From assembly GCF_947503465.1 (NCBI RefSeq), contig NZ_CANNDN010000001.1:1798001-1862000 (forward strand): a DNA stretch of 64,000 nucleotides. Reading direction: 5' to 3'. The first letter of the stretch is position 1. The number at the start of each line of letters is the position of its first letter. Below are positions 8,366 through 16,010 of the stretch, one piece after another. The position numbers were made by a program, and so were the translations under genes. Under the pieces are notes generated by a model. It saw nothing but the letters and a program-made list of their open reading frames with translations, was not told the DNA's origin and ran no database searches. This DNA comes from an uncultured Tateyamaria sp. (GTDB lineage: Bacteria > Pseudomonadota > Alphaproteobacteria > Rhodobacterales > Rhodobacteraceae).

Positions 8366-8634
8366 TACATGGTCCCGTTGATGTGTCGATGCACGTTTGG
8401 TGCAGCGGACGTGCGGTGCGCCACCTGACCCGGCGCAGCACCGGCTACGCGACGTGTGGCAGCCAATTCGACGCAGCAGCGGAACAGCGTCGGGTGCCGT
8501 CCGACCGTGCGAAGCAGCAATCGCCGCCTCGGTCGGGGGCATAGTGCATCACGTCAGACCGACCGCGCACCATGCCCAGACAGACACGCGTTTTGTGTTG
8601 CACCGCAGGCACGGGGTGCTGAGCGGGTGGCGGG
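8341..8634. other. Gap without recognisable gene
   Basis: Beyond the third tRNA-tail copy up to the end of phnE, I see no start, codon bias or RNA structure that I can support. Frames open across it are products of high GC. Confidence 0.5.
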
Positions 8635-9954
8635 TTACCGACCGCCTTCGCCGCCCAGGATCAGCTTGCGCCGCAACAGGCCCGACACCCAGTCCATGAA
8701 CACCACCATGATGATGATCAGCACGATGTAATACGAGACCTCTTCCCAGTCCTTCTGGGTGATGATGGCCTGTGTCAGCAACAAGCCGATGCCGCCGCCG
8801 GTGATCGCGCCGATAACGGTGGCGGACCGGGTGTTCGATTCGAGGAAGTACAGAACCTGGGAGATCAGCACCGGGGTGATCTGCGGGATGACCCCGAAGC
8901 GGTACCTCTGCAACGGTTTGGCCCCGGTCGATTGGACTCCTTCGATCTGTTTCTTGTCGACGTTTTCCAATGCCTCGGAAAACAGTTTGCCGAACGTACC
9001 GGTGTCCGTGATCAGGATCGCCAGAGCGCCGGTCAGCGGACCAAGACCGAAGGCGCGCGACAGGATGATCGTCCAGATCAGGGCATCCACCCCGCGGATG
9101 AAATCGAACAGCCGCCGGGTCGCCATGCGCACAGCCACCAAGGGGGCAAAGTTGCGCGCGGCCAGGAAGGCCAGCGGCAACGCGACAATGGCCCCGCCCA
9201 TCGTGCCCAGAAAGGCCATCAGGATCGTTTCGAATATGGCCCAGGCCACGTCGCCGTGCCGCCACATCTTGTTGGTCCAGAAGTCCTGTGCGATGGCCTG
9301 GGCTTCGCCGCCGAATGCGCGGGCCAGCACCTCGCCAACCCCCATGCCGTGATAGGGGCTGTCGAGGGTGAAAAAGAACAGCTCCCACCCGACGAAGTAC
9401 CGAAACACCTCTGTGCGGTTCCGGGTGATCGACAGGCGACCGGCATCCGTCGTGATCGCCACACGGTTTTTCGAGGCATTGATCCATTCGGGGATCTCGT
9501 CGCTAGGGTAGTTCTGGATGACGCCTTGACTGCGCGACACCTCGAAGGTCATCAGCCCATAGCCCGGCACGTCATAGGTCACGCCATTGTTGTCGGGCAG
9601 GTAGGTCACGACGTGCCCATCCCCCAGATCGATGACCGTCCGGTCGCCCAGGGTGACCCAGTCCGGGCTTTCCCCGTCGGGATAGCTGCCCTTGTTCTCG
9701 CCTTCGATGGCGACGCTGACGTCGCCCGAGCGGTTGTCGCGCGTCACGTGCACCTTGTGGCTGTACGTGTCGGCCACAAGGGCGCGCGCGTTGTCGCCGC
9801 TGGCCTTTTGCAGCAGTTCGGGCACGCCGAACGCAAAGAACACGTATGTCAGGTAGGCGAGCACGAGGGCGGGCAGGACAAAGCTCATCATCCGCTTGCG
9901 CGACATGATCCGGTCGGCGCTGCCCTTGAGGTCGGCGGTGTCGAGCATGGTCAT
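8635..9954 (-). CDS. phnE: Phosphonate ABC transporter permease, long form
   Basis: A 439-residue inner-membrane permease of the PhnCDE phosphonate importer. The C-terminal half (from about residue 210) is the usual PhnE core with helices and the EAA-type loop region SEALENVDKKQIEGVQSTGA that contacts the PhnC ATPase. Unlike the usual 260-290-residue PhnE, it has one helix at about 24-45 followed by about 150 mainly hydrophilic, beta-rich residues likely to be periplasmic. It overlaps the other phnE gene by 4 nt. The pair probably forms a heterodimeric channel. Confidence 0.92.
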   Translation of the reverse strand: MTMLDTADLKGSADRIMSRKRMMSFVLPALVLAYLTYVFFAFGVPELLQKASGDNARALVADTYSHKVHVTRDNRSGDVSVAIEGENKGSYPDGESPDWVTLGDRTVIDLGDGHVVTYLPDNNGVTYDVPGYGLMTFEVSRSQGVIQNYPSDEIPEWINASKNRVAITTDAGRLSITRNRTEVFRYFVGWELFFFTLDSPYHGMGVGEVLARAFGGEAQAIAQDFWTNKMWRHGDVAWAIFETILMAFLGTMGGAIVALPLAFLAARNFAPLVAVRMATRRLFDFIRGVDALIWTIILSRAFGLGPLTGALAILITDTGTFGKLFSEALENVDKKQIEGVQSTGAKPLQRYRFGVIPQITPVLISQVLYFLESNTRSATVIGAITGGGIGLLLTQAIITQKDWEEVSYYIVLIIIMVVFMDWVSGLLRRKLILGGEGGR

Positions 9955-10832
9955 TGGCGGCGCTCCGATTTGGACCCGTGGGTCAGGCGATCGCGGTAAT
10001 GGCTTGAGGTCTGGTCGATCACCACGATGGTGATGAAGAGCAGAAGGAAGATCGCCGCCGCCTCGTCATAGCGGCCCTGGCCCCAACTGATGGCGTTCTT
10101 GAGTTCGTAGCCCAGGCCGCCCGCGCCGACGAAGCCGAGGATGGCCGAGGCGCGCACGTTGATCTCGAACCTGAGCAGCGCGTAGCTGAGCCAGTTGGGC
10201 GCGACCTGCGGCACGATGCCAAGGGCCATTTTCTGCCCCCACGTGGCCCCGACAGACGCAAGGCCGTCGAGCGGTTTGAGGTCTGCGTTCTCGTTCACTT
10301 CCGAAAACAGCTTGCCCAGGGCACCGGCGGTGTGGATGGCGATGGCGATCATTGCGGGCACCGGGCCACCGCCGAGTATGAAGATCAGAACCAGCGCCAC
10401 GACGATTTCGGGAATCGCGCGGCTGATGTCCATGAGGCGGCGAAAGACGGGGATCAGGGCCGGGAACCGCGCCATCCCGCGCGTCGACAGCAGGGACAGG
10501 AAAATCGCGGCCAGAGCGCCCAGCAACGTCGCCGCGGCGGCGATGTTCACCGTCTCGATCAAGGCGGGAAAGAAGCTTACGAAATGGCCGGGAAACTCGG
10601 CCAGCTTGCCGCTGGCTTCGATCACCAGTTCCGACGGGTAGTCAAAGAAATTGTCGATCCCGCTCCAGAACGAGCCGGCGTTGCGGTCACCCGCAACGGA
10701 AAAGCCGGCCACCATAAGCGCGATGAAAAGGATGAGAAGCACAAGGGAATACAGCCGCTTTTGCCGTGTCAGCGCCATGTATTCTTCGTGAATACCGCCC
10801 AGATCGCGCGGACCCGCCGTTGTTTCTGCCAT
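9951..10832 (-). CDS. phnE: Phosphonate ABC transporter permease
   Basis: A 293-residue permease of normal PhnE length, with an N-terminal helix (LYSLVLLILFIALMVAGFSV), an outer segment with the FFPALIETVNIAAAATLLGA motif and the cytoplasmic EAA-like loop SEVNENADLKPLDGLASVGA. It is the first of two tandem permease genes; the second begins inside its stop. A strong hairpin separates it from phnD upstream. Confidence 0.94.
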   Translation of the reverse strand: MAETTAGPRDLGGIHEEYMALTRQKRLYSLVLLILFIALMVAGFSVAGDRNAGSFWSGIDNFFDYPSELVIEASGKLAEFPGHFVSFFPALIETVNIAAAATLLGALAAIFLSLLSTRGMARFPALIPVFRRLMDISRAIPEIVVALVLIFILGGGPVPAMIAIAIHTAGALGKLFSEVNENADLKPLDGLASVGATWGQKMALGIVPQVAPNWLSYALLRFEINVRASAILGFVGAGGLGYELKNAISWGQGRYDEAAAIFLLLFITIVVIDQTSSHYRDRLTHGSKSERRQ

Positions 10833-10853
10833 GCCCCTACCCCCAATAAATGA

Positions 10854-10880
10854 CCGGGCCCCCTGAGACAGGGGACCCGG
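10854..10880 (-). promoter_or_regulatory. Intercistronic hairpin between phnD and phnE
   Basis: Arms CCGGG...CCCGG and CCCCTG/CAGGGG around an AGA loop, with one mismatched pair. It lies in the 64-nt gap after the phnD stop. Such hairpins commonly stabilise the upstream binding-protein mRNA or lower read-through into the permeases; no T-tract follows. Confidence 0.65.
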
Positions 10881-10896
10881 CAGATGCGTGCTGAAA

Positions 10897-11808
10897 TCAG
10901 TTGGATTTGGCTTTGCGCGCTTCGATCACGGACACGTACGCCTCGTGGGTGATCGGGTCGAAGCCCAGCGATTCACCGGCCGAGATGGAGTAGGTGCAGT
11001 CCTTGTCGGTGTCGAACATGTTGTCGACCAGCGCGATCATGGTGTCCTTGACGTCCTGCGGCAGGTCCTTGCGCAGCACGATGGGGCCTTCGGGGATGGG
11101 CTTGGATTTCCAGATCTGGACCAGGTCGTTCATGTCCACCAGGCCCGCATCCACGGCCTTGCGCAGTGCGCCCGAGTTGTAGCCGTCTTCCCAGTTGCCC
11201 TGGCCGTCGGCCCAGGTCACACCGGCGTCGATGTCGCCGTTATTGACCGCGACGATGGTTTGTTCGTGGCCGCCGGTGAATTTCACTTCGCCGAAATAGT
11301 CACCGGAGTCCATGGTGATCTCGTCCGATTCCTGCGGGATCTCGATGGAGGGGATCAGGTAGCCGGATGTCGAGTTCGGGTCACCGAAGCCGAACACCTT
11401 GCCTTCCATCTCGTCGAGGTTGGTGATGCCGCTGTCGGCGCGGGCAAAGCCGATCGAGTGGTAGCCGTAGGAGCCATCGAGGTTGATCTTGACCAGAACG
11501 GGCTCGACCGCGTCGGGGTTCTGCAGGTAGGTCGCCGCGTAGGACGAGGCACCCAGCCACGCCATGTCCAGCGTGCCGCCCACGAGGCCCTGGATCACAC
11601 CGGCATAGTCGGCGGGGGCGAACAGCTTGGTTTCAACACCCAGCGCTTCCTCGGTATAGGCGCGCAGGCACTCGTTCGAGTTCAGGCGGTCCTGGGCGTT
11701 TTCGCCGCCCAGCAGGCCGATGCGGAACTCGGTGATCGCGTGGCCGTCCGCCATGGCGGCAGTGGTGAGCGCGGTTGTTGCCAAAGCGGCAGCGATGATC
11801 TTTTTCAT
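10897..11808 (-). CDS. phnD: Phosphonate ABC transporter substrate-binding protein
   Basis: A 303-residue periplasmic binding protein. Signal peptide MKKIIAAALATTALTTAAMA is followed by DGHAITEFRIGLLGGENAQD, the typical PhnD opening. The middle carries AWLGASSYAATYLQNPDAVEPV, FGFGDPNSTSGYLIP (phosphonate-pocket Ser-Thr-Ser) and AGVTWADGQG. It captures phosphonate or phosphate-ester ligands for PhnE/PhnC. The ATG at 11808 is chosen because the signal peptide begins there and GGAGAG lies 5 nt upstream. It is encoded between phnC and the two phnE genes. Confidence 0.95.
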   Translation of the reverse strand: MKKIIAAALATTALTTAAMADGHAITEFRIGLLGGENAQDRLNSNECLRAYTEEALGVETKLFAPADYAGVIQGLVGGTLDMAWLGASSYAATYLQNPDAVEPVLVKINLDGSYGYHSIGFARADSGITNLDEMEGKVFGFGDPNSTSGYLIPSIEIPQESDEITMDSGDYFGEVKFTGGHEQTIVAVNNGDIDAGVTWADGQGNWEDGYNSGALRKAVDAGLVDMNDLVQIWKSKPIPEGPIVLRKDLPQDVKDTMIALVDNMFDTDKDCTYSISAGESLGFDPITHEAYVSVIEARKAKSN

Positions 11809-11833
11809 GTGTCTCTCCGTTGGAACGAAAGAA

Positions 11834-11854
11834 CCCCGCCTCGATCGGACGGGG
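11834..11854 (-). promoter_or_regulatory. Small hairpin between phnC and phnD
   Basis: CCCCG and CGGGG arms enclose an 11-nt loop in the 55-nt gap upstream of phnD. It is possibly an mRNA-stability element; no terminator T-run is seen. Confidence 0.4.
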
Positions 11855-11863
11855 CGTGAAAGG

Positions 11864-12685
11864 TCAGACGTAGGCCTCGGCCTCCATCTTGGCTTTTTCC
11901 TGGGCGTCCAGTGTCTCGATCTCGGTCGAGGTGGCGCTTTCGGAAAACTCTTCGCCCGCGCCATAGATCTCGCGGGCCATGTCTGTCGTGAGCTTGTCGG
12001 GGGTCGCGTCGAACACGATGCGCCCCGCGCGCATGCCGATCACCCGGTCGCAATAGCGGCGCGCGGTGTCGAGCGTGTGCAGGTTGCAGATGACCATGCG
12101 GCCATCTTCCTCGTGGATGCGGCGCAGCGCCTGCATCACCACTTGGGCGTTCATCGGGTCAAGCGATGCGATGGGTTCATCCGCCAGGATGATCTTGGGA
12201 TCCTGCATCAGGGCGCGCGCGATGGCGACGCGCTGCTGCTGTCCGCCCGACAGCGCCTCGGCCCGTTTGGGGGCGTGTTCGGCGATGCCGAGCCGGTCCA
12301 GGATGTCGATGGCGCGGTGGATGTCGTCGGTCGGGTACAGGTTGAACAGCGTCGCCAAGGTCGACCGGCGATTGAGGGTGCCGTGCAGCACGTTGCTGAC
12401 AACATCCATGCGCGGCACCAGGTTGAATTGCTGGAAAATCATGGCGCATTGGCTTTGCCACGCGCGCTTGTCGGCCCCTTTCAGCGCCGTGATCTCCTGC
12501 CCTTCGAAATGGATGGCGCCCGAACTGTGATCGGTCAGCCGGTTCAGCATGCGCAACAGCGTCGACTTGCCTGCGCCAGAGCGTCCGATAATGCCGATCA
12601 TCTGCGGCTTTTCGATGTCCAGCGTTGCCGCGTCCACGGCAACGTTCTGGCCAAACGCTTTGGTCAGCTTATCGATCCTGAGCAT
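11864..12685 (-). CDS. phnC: Phosphonate ABC transporter ATP-binding protein
   Basis: A 273-residue ATPase with Walker [10 protein letters not shown], the Q-loop [12 protein letters not shown], signature [15 protein letters not shown], Walker [13 protein letters not shown] and the switch histidine in NLHTLDTA. It powers PhnE. The start at 12685 ([11 protein letters not shown]) is preferred to an ATG five codons earlier because GGGGGA lies just before it. A PhoB-like site lies about 64 bp upstream, so this is probably the first gene of the phnCDEE transcript. Confidence 0.95.
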   Translation of the reverse strand: MLRIDKLTKAFGQNVAVDAATLDIEKPQMIGIIGRSGAGKSTLLRMLNRLTDHSSGAIHFEGQEITALKGADKRAWQSQCAMIFQQFNLVPRMDVVSNVLHGTLNRRSTLATLFNLYPTDDIHRAIDILDRLGIAEHAPKRAEALSGGQQQRVAIARALMQDPKIILADEPIASLDPMNAQVVMQALRRIHEEDGRMVICNLHTLDTARRYCDRVIGMRAGRIVFDATPDKLTTDMAREIYGAGEEFSESATSTEIETLDAQEKAKMEAEAYV

Positions 12686-12748
12686 CCTGTCCCCCGGCAT
12701 GTTCGGGCGTTGTATGCGCAGCGCAGGAATCGGAAATGTATCATTCTG

Positions 12749-12766
12749 GCGAAGGTTTTGTGACGG
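12749..12766 (-). promoter_or_regulatory. Candidate Pho box upstream of phnC
   Basis: On the minus strand CCGTCAC-AAAA-CCTTCGC lies 64 bp before the phnC start. The first half and the A-rich spacer fit the PhoB pattern CTGTCAT-A/T4-CTGTCAT well; the second half fits only partly (4 of 7). Confidence 0.45.
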
Positions 12767-12896
12767 TCCGGCATGGCGGCCGCCGCGCGTGGTAGGACCG
12801 TCTCTTCACCATCCCGCATCTTCGGAACTGTTCAGTCAGGTCAGACACTTGGCCAAAGAGGCAGCGATGAAACCGCCTGTTCGCGGCCCGGCACCG

Positions 12897-14078
12897 TTAC
12901 TCTGCAGCCACCGACATCGGTGTGCGCAGGTCGCACACACGGCTGGCAAGCGTGCCGCACAGATGGGTCCAACACCCCGCCACCATCGTGCCTTCGACCT
13001 GACGCGTGTCTGCATTGATGATCGCCAGGTCCGCGCGCTTTCCGATATCAAGGCTGCCCCGGTCGCCCAGCCCCATGATCTGTGCGGGTCGGGTCGAGAT
13101 AATCTGCCACGCGGCCGGCAAATCCATCAGCCTTTTGTCCGACAGGGCAAAGGCCGCTTCGGCCAGCGCCGGATAGTAGTAGTCCGAGACCAGTGCATCG
13201 CAGGCCCCTTCGGCAATCAGGACCAGCGCCGAGACATTGCCCGACTGGCTGCCGCCCCGGACCACATTGGGCGCGCCCATCAGGATCGGATCACCCCAGG
13301 TCCGTGCCACAACCGCGGCCTTCATCGAGGTCGGGAATTCACACACCTTTGCGCCGATCATCGAATACCGTTCACGCGTGGCCGCATCGTGGTCGTCGTG
13401 ACTGCCGTAGGTCACGCCCAATCTGTCAAAGGTCGAGGCCAGGTTGCACAGATAGCGCGGCACGTCCTTGTCGCGCGCCTTGGCCGCCTGCACGCGCGCC
13501 ATATGTTCGTCCGCGCTGCGTCCCGATTTCTGCGCCCAGAACACGAACTGTTCCGGACGTTCCGCCGCCAGTTCAGCGGCCTCGTCCAGGTGGTTGTTGA
13601 AGATCACATAGTCGATTCCATACGCACGGATGGCAGCGATCAGACGCTCCTCAAGGTCGCTGGTATGGGTCTCGCACCGGATCTGAACACGCAGGTCCGT
13701 CTGCATCCGGGGGCGGAACGCCGCATGGGCCGCCAGAAACCCTTCGGCATAGTCGGGACCGCGATGCCCACCTTCCCAGCTCCAGCTTTGCGCCATCCAG
13801 GCGGTTGTCACGCCGTTGGCGGCTGCATCCCGATCGGTGCCGACAAGGCCTGTCAGGAAGGGAAACGGAGCCGACGGGCGGGGCGCCATGTGATGTTCGA
13901 ACGCGTCGCCATGCAGGTCGATGATCCCCGGCATGACCAGGTACCCCGACAGATCAAGCTGGGTTGCGGCCGCATCCACGATCTTGCCGTTTGCCACGGA
14001 CAGGGGGCTGCCTGTCATCGCCCCGTCTTGCAATGTGCGGGCGCCAATCATGCAGAGTTCAGGTATGGGTGATGCCAT
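12897..14078 (-). CDS. PhnM-like amidohydrolase (second paralogue)
   Basis: A 393-residue amidohydrolase of the PhnM type. It has MPGIIDLHGDAFEHH (metal-binding HxD region), a Gly-His-Asp-Asp-His motif (YGSHDDHDA), EFPTSMKAA and the PhnM signature ILMGAPNVVRGGSQSGN, ending with a typical GDRGSLDIGKRADLAII strip. Canonical PhnM removes pyrophosphate from alpha-D-ribose 1-methylphosphonate 5-triphosphate; this paralogue differs around the first metal site (HGDAFEHH against HTDNLERH in the other copy). It lies alone between phnF and phnC, and may act on a different intermediate. The start at 14078 avoids an upstream stretch lacking coding bias. Confidence 0.85.
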   Translation of the reverse strand: MASPIPELCMIGARTLQDGAMTGSPLSVANGKIVDAAATQLDLSGYLVMPGIIDLHGDAFEHHMAPRPSAPFPFLTGLVGTDRDAAANGVTTAWMAQSWSWEGGHRGPDYAEGFLAAHAAFRPRMQTDLRVQIRCETHTSDLEERLIAAIRAYGIDYVIFNNHLDEAAELAAERPEQFVFWAQKSGRSADEHMARVQAAKARDKDVPRYLCNLASTFDRLGVTYGSHDDHDAATRERYSMIGAKVCEFPTSMKAAVVARTWGDPILMGAPNVVRGGSQSGNVSALVLIAEGACDALVSDYYYPALAEAAFALSDKRLMDLPAAWQIISTRPAQIMGLGDRGSLDIGKRADLAIINADTRQVEGTMVAGCWTHLCGTLASRVCDLRTPMSVAAE

Positions 14079-14138
14079 CTGTGTGCTCGAACCAGTACGC
14101 GCCAAAGTTGTTTTGTTTGGTGACGGTAGCCTGTGGAT

Positions 14139-14156
14139 ATGTCACCGCCGTGACAT
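14139..14156. promoter_or_regulatory. Palindrome between phnF and the PhnM-like gene
   Basis: ATGTCAC-CGCC-GTGACAT, with perfect 7-bp arms, sits 11 nt past the phnF stop. TGTCA is also the PhoB half-site core, here in opposing orientation. It may be a protein-binding site or part of an mRNA hairpin; it lies about 60 bp upstream of the PhnM-like start. Confidence 0.5.
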
Positions 14157-14166
14157 CACAAATGTT

Positions 14167-14880
14167 TCACACATCTTCGGCCAGGGTCAGGGTCACGCGG
14201 TCGCCGGCAAACCATGTCCGTCCCAGTTCTACGGGCCGCCCGTCGGCATCCACATTCAGGCCCACGCTGCGCAATATCGGCGCGCCTTCGGCAATGCGCA
14301 GGTGCAGCGCTTGTGTCGCGGTGGCAGACTTGGCCGTCAACCGGGTCCAGGCCCGCGTATAATCGGACACGCCCTCGGCCCGCAGCGCGGCGGTGACGGA
14401 CGCGGACGCTGCCAGCGCGGCGGGCAGCGTCGGAAAGGGCTCCGCCGGAAAGACCGAGCGAAAGAGCGCGATGGGGTATTCGTCGGCTAAGCTGAGCCCG
14501 TCATAGGCATGGACCTGTGCGGTGGCATCGAGCGCCAGCGCGTCACGTTCGTCGGGGCTGGCCAGGCGGGTCGTGACCGACAGTACCTGTTTGGCTGGCG
14601 TGCGCCCCGCCGCGCGCAGGTTCTGGTGAAACCGCACACGCTTGCCAATTGGATAGTCGGTGGGGGTTTGCGCCACAAAGGCCCCCGCCCCGCGCCGCGT
14701 GTGAATGGTGCCCGTTTCGACCAGTGCCGACAGCGCGTGTCGGACGGTGTGGCGATTGACGCCAAAGCGCGCGGCCAACTGCGCCTCGGTCGGCAGCTTG
14801 TCACCGGGGCGATAATGGCCGTCGGCAATCTCTCCCGACAGCGTGTCGGCTATGGACCTCCAGATCGGCGTGCGTGCCAT
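14167..14880 (-). CDS. phnF: GntR-family regulator of phosphonate genes
   Basis: A 237-residue cytoplasmic regulator. Residues 1-70 are a winged helix-turn-helix (GDKLPTEAQLAARFGVNRHTVRHALSALVETGTIHTRRGAGAFV) and the rest is a UTRA-type ligand domain, the HutC/PhnF subgroup. It is encoded divergently from phnG, across a 113-bp region carrying GTnTAG repeats. ATG 14880 is preferred to an upstream start because GGAGG lies 8 nt before it. PhnF proteins usually repress phn genes. Confidence 0.9.
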   Translation of the reverse strand: MARTPIWRSIADTLSGEIADGHYRPGDKLPTEAQLAARFGVNRHTVRHALSALVETGTIHTRRGAGAFVAQTPTDYPIGKRVRFHQNLRAAGRTPAKQVLSVTTRLASPDERDALALDATAQVHAYDGLSLADEYPIALFRSVFPAEPFPTLPAALAASASVTAALRAEGVSDYTRAWTRLTAKSATATQALHLRIAEGAPILRSVGLNVDADGRPVELGRTWFAGDRVTLTLAEDV

Positions 14881-14891
14881 GATGCTGGCCT

Positions 14892-14909
14892 CCGTCACGA
14901 AACTTTCAC
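14892..14909 (+). promoter_or_regulatory. Candidate Pho box upstream of phnG
   Basis: CCGTCAC-GAAA-CTTTCAC: two 7-base half-sites separated by 4 bases, 11 bp apart, each one base from the CTGTCAY consensus. It is placed about 85 bp before the phnG start, a normal position for PhoB activation. Confidence 0.65.
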
Positions 14910-14950
14910 AACACACAGATGGACGCGCCGCACCGACTCGCCTATTATTT

Positions 14951-14993
14951 GTCTAGTTGTATAGTAATCTCGACAACTTCACAAGGTGTATAG
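14951..14993. promoter_or_regulatory. Triple GTnTAG motif, likely PhnF operator
   Basis: GTCTAG (14951-14956), GTATAG (14959-14964) and GTATAG (14988-14993). HutC-subfamily GntR regulators bind sequences like GTMTAKAC; the third copy fits at seven of eight positions and ends one base before the phnG ATG. The region therefore could be bound by PhnF. Confidence 0.55.
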
Positions 14994-15449
14994 ATGGACG
15001 GATCAACAGACCCGAATGCGGCGCGCAAGGCCTGGCTGTCGGTGCTGGCAAAGGCACCCGCCGACGCTGTTGCCGACCTGTGGACACGGGCCGGTTATGC
15101 CCCGGATCACACTGTGCTGCGCGCACCCGAAATCGGGGCCGTCATGGTGCGGGGGCGCGCCGGGGCCGTCGGCGCGCCGTTCAATCTGGGGGAAATGACG
15201 GTCACGCGCTGTTCTGTTCGCCTGACATCGGGCGAGGTCGGGCACGGGTATGTGCAAGGCCGGAGCAAGGATCATGCCCTGCACGCGGCGTTGACCGATG
15301 CGCTGATGCAGACCGACCGGGCAGCGGCCGTCAATGACGCCATCATTGCCCCGCTGCGGGATGCCCACGACACCCGCAAGGCCGTGCGCGCCGCCAAGGC
15401 GGCCGCGACAAAAGTCGACTTTTTCACCATGGTACGCGGAGAGGACTGA
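14994..15449 (+). CDS. phnG: C-P lyase core subunit PhnG
   Basis: A 151-residue subunit of the PhnGHIJ complex that, with PhnI, attaches the phosphonate to ribose from ATP. It shows the PhnG pattern: RKAWLSVLAKAP, GAVMVRGRAGAVGAPFNLGE, TVTRCSVRL, VGHGYVQGRSKDHALHAALTDALMQ. It is the first gene of the plus-strand phn operon, and its stop overlaps the phnH start by one base. The ribosome site AAGG is weak, and the last GTATAG operator touches the ATG. Confidence 0.95.
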   Translation: MDGSTDPNAARKAWLSVLAKAPADAVADLWTRAGYAPDHTVLRAPEIGAVMVRGRAGAVGAPFNLGEMTVTRCSVRLTSGEVGHGYVQGRSKDHALHAALTDALMQTDRAAAVNDAIIAPLRDAHDTRKAVRAAKAAATKVDFFTMVRGED

Positions 15450-16009
15450 TGGATCACACACCCCTGGGCGGTGGATTTGCAGATCCGCCCCATCAAAGTG
15501 CCGAAGCGTTCCGCAGCATCATGCAGGCGATGGCGCGGCCCGGGCGCATCCTCGAAACCGGTGGCGCCATCGCCCCCGCACCGCTGTCGGTCGCGGCCAG
15601 CACGGTGATTGCCACCCTGTGCGACCCCGATACGGGCATTCACCTCGCTGGCGGGCATGACACCGACGCCGTGCGCGACTGGATCGCCTTCCATACCGGT
15701 GCCCGGCTGGTCGGGGCGGGTGACGCCCATTTCGTTCTGGGCCCATGGGACGCCATCGACCTTGCCCCCTTGCCGCTGGGAACGGCCGAATATCCCGACC
15801 GTTCGGCCACCGTGATTGTCGAAATGGAGACCCTGCACACCGCGGGCGCAACCCTGACCGGCCCCGGGATCAAGGACACCGCCGCGCTTAACCTGCCGGA
15901 CCGAGTGCTGTTTCAGCGCAACGCCGCGCGGTTTCCGCTTGGCCTTGATTTTCTGTTCACATGCGGGACGCGGATTGCGGCCCTGCCCCGCAGCACAAAG
16001 GTGACCTGA
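15449..16009 (+). CDS. phnH: C-P lyase core subunit PhnH
   Basis: A 186-residue PhnH, the dimer-forming structural subunit that binds PhnG/PhnI in the core complex. Its features are the N-terminal AFRSIMQAMARPGRILETGG, the central FHTGARLVGAGDAHFVLG and C-terminal LTGPGIKD and FPLGLDFLFTCG. It is joined to phnG by TGATG and followed by phnI after one base. Confidence 0.95.
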   Translation: MDHTPLGGGFADPPHQSAEAFRSIMQAMARPGRILETGGAIAPAPLSVAASTVIATLCDPDTGIHLAGGHDTDAVRDWIAFHTGARLVGAGDAHFVLGPWDAIDLAPLPLGTAEYPDRSATVIVEMETLHTAGATLTGPGIKDTAALNLPDRVLFQRNAARFPLGLDFLFTCGTRIAALPRSTKVT

Positions 16010-16010
16010 G

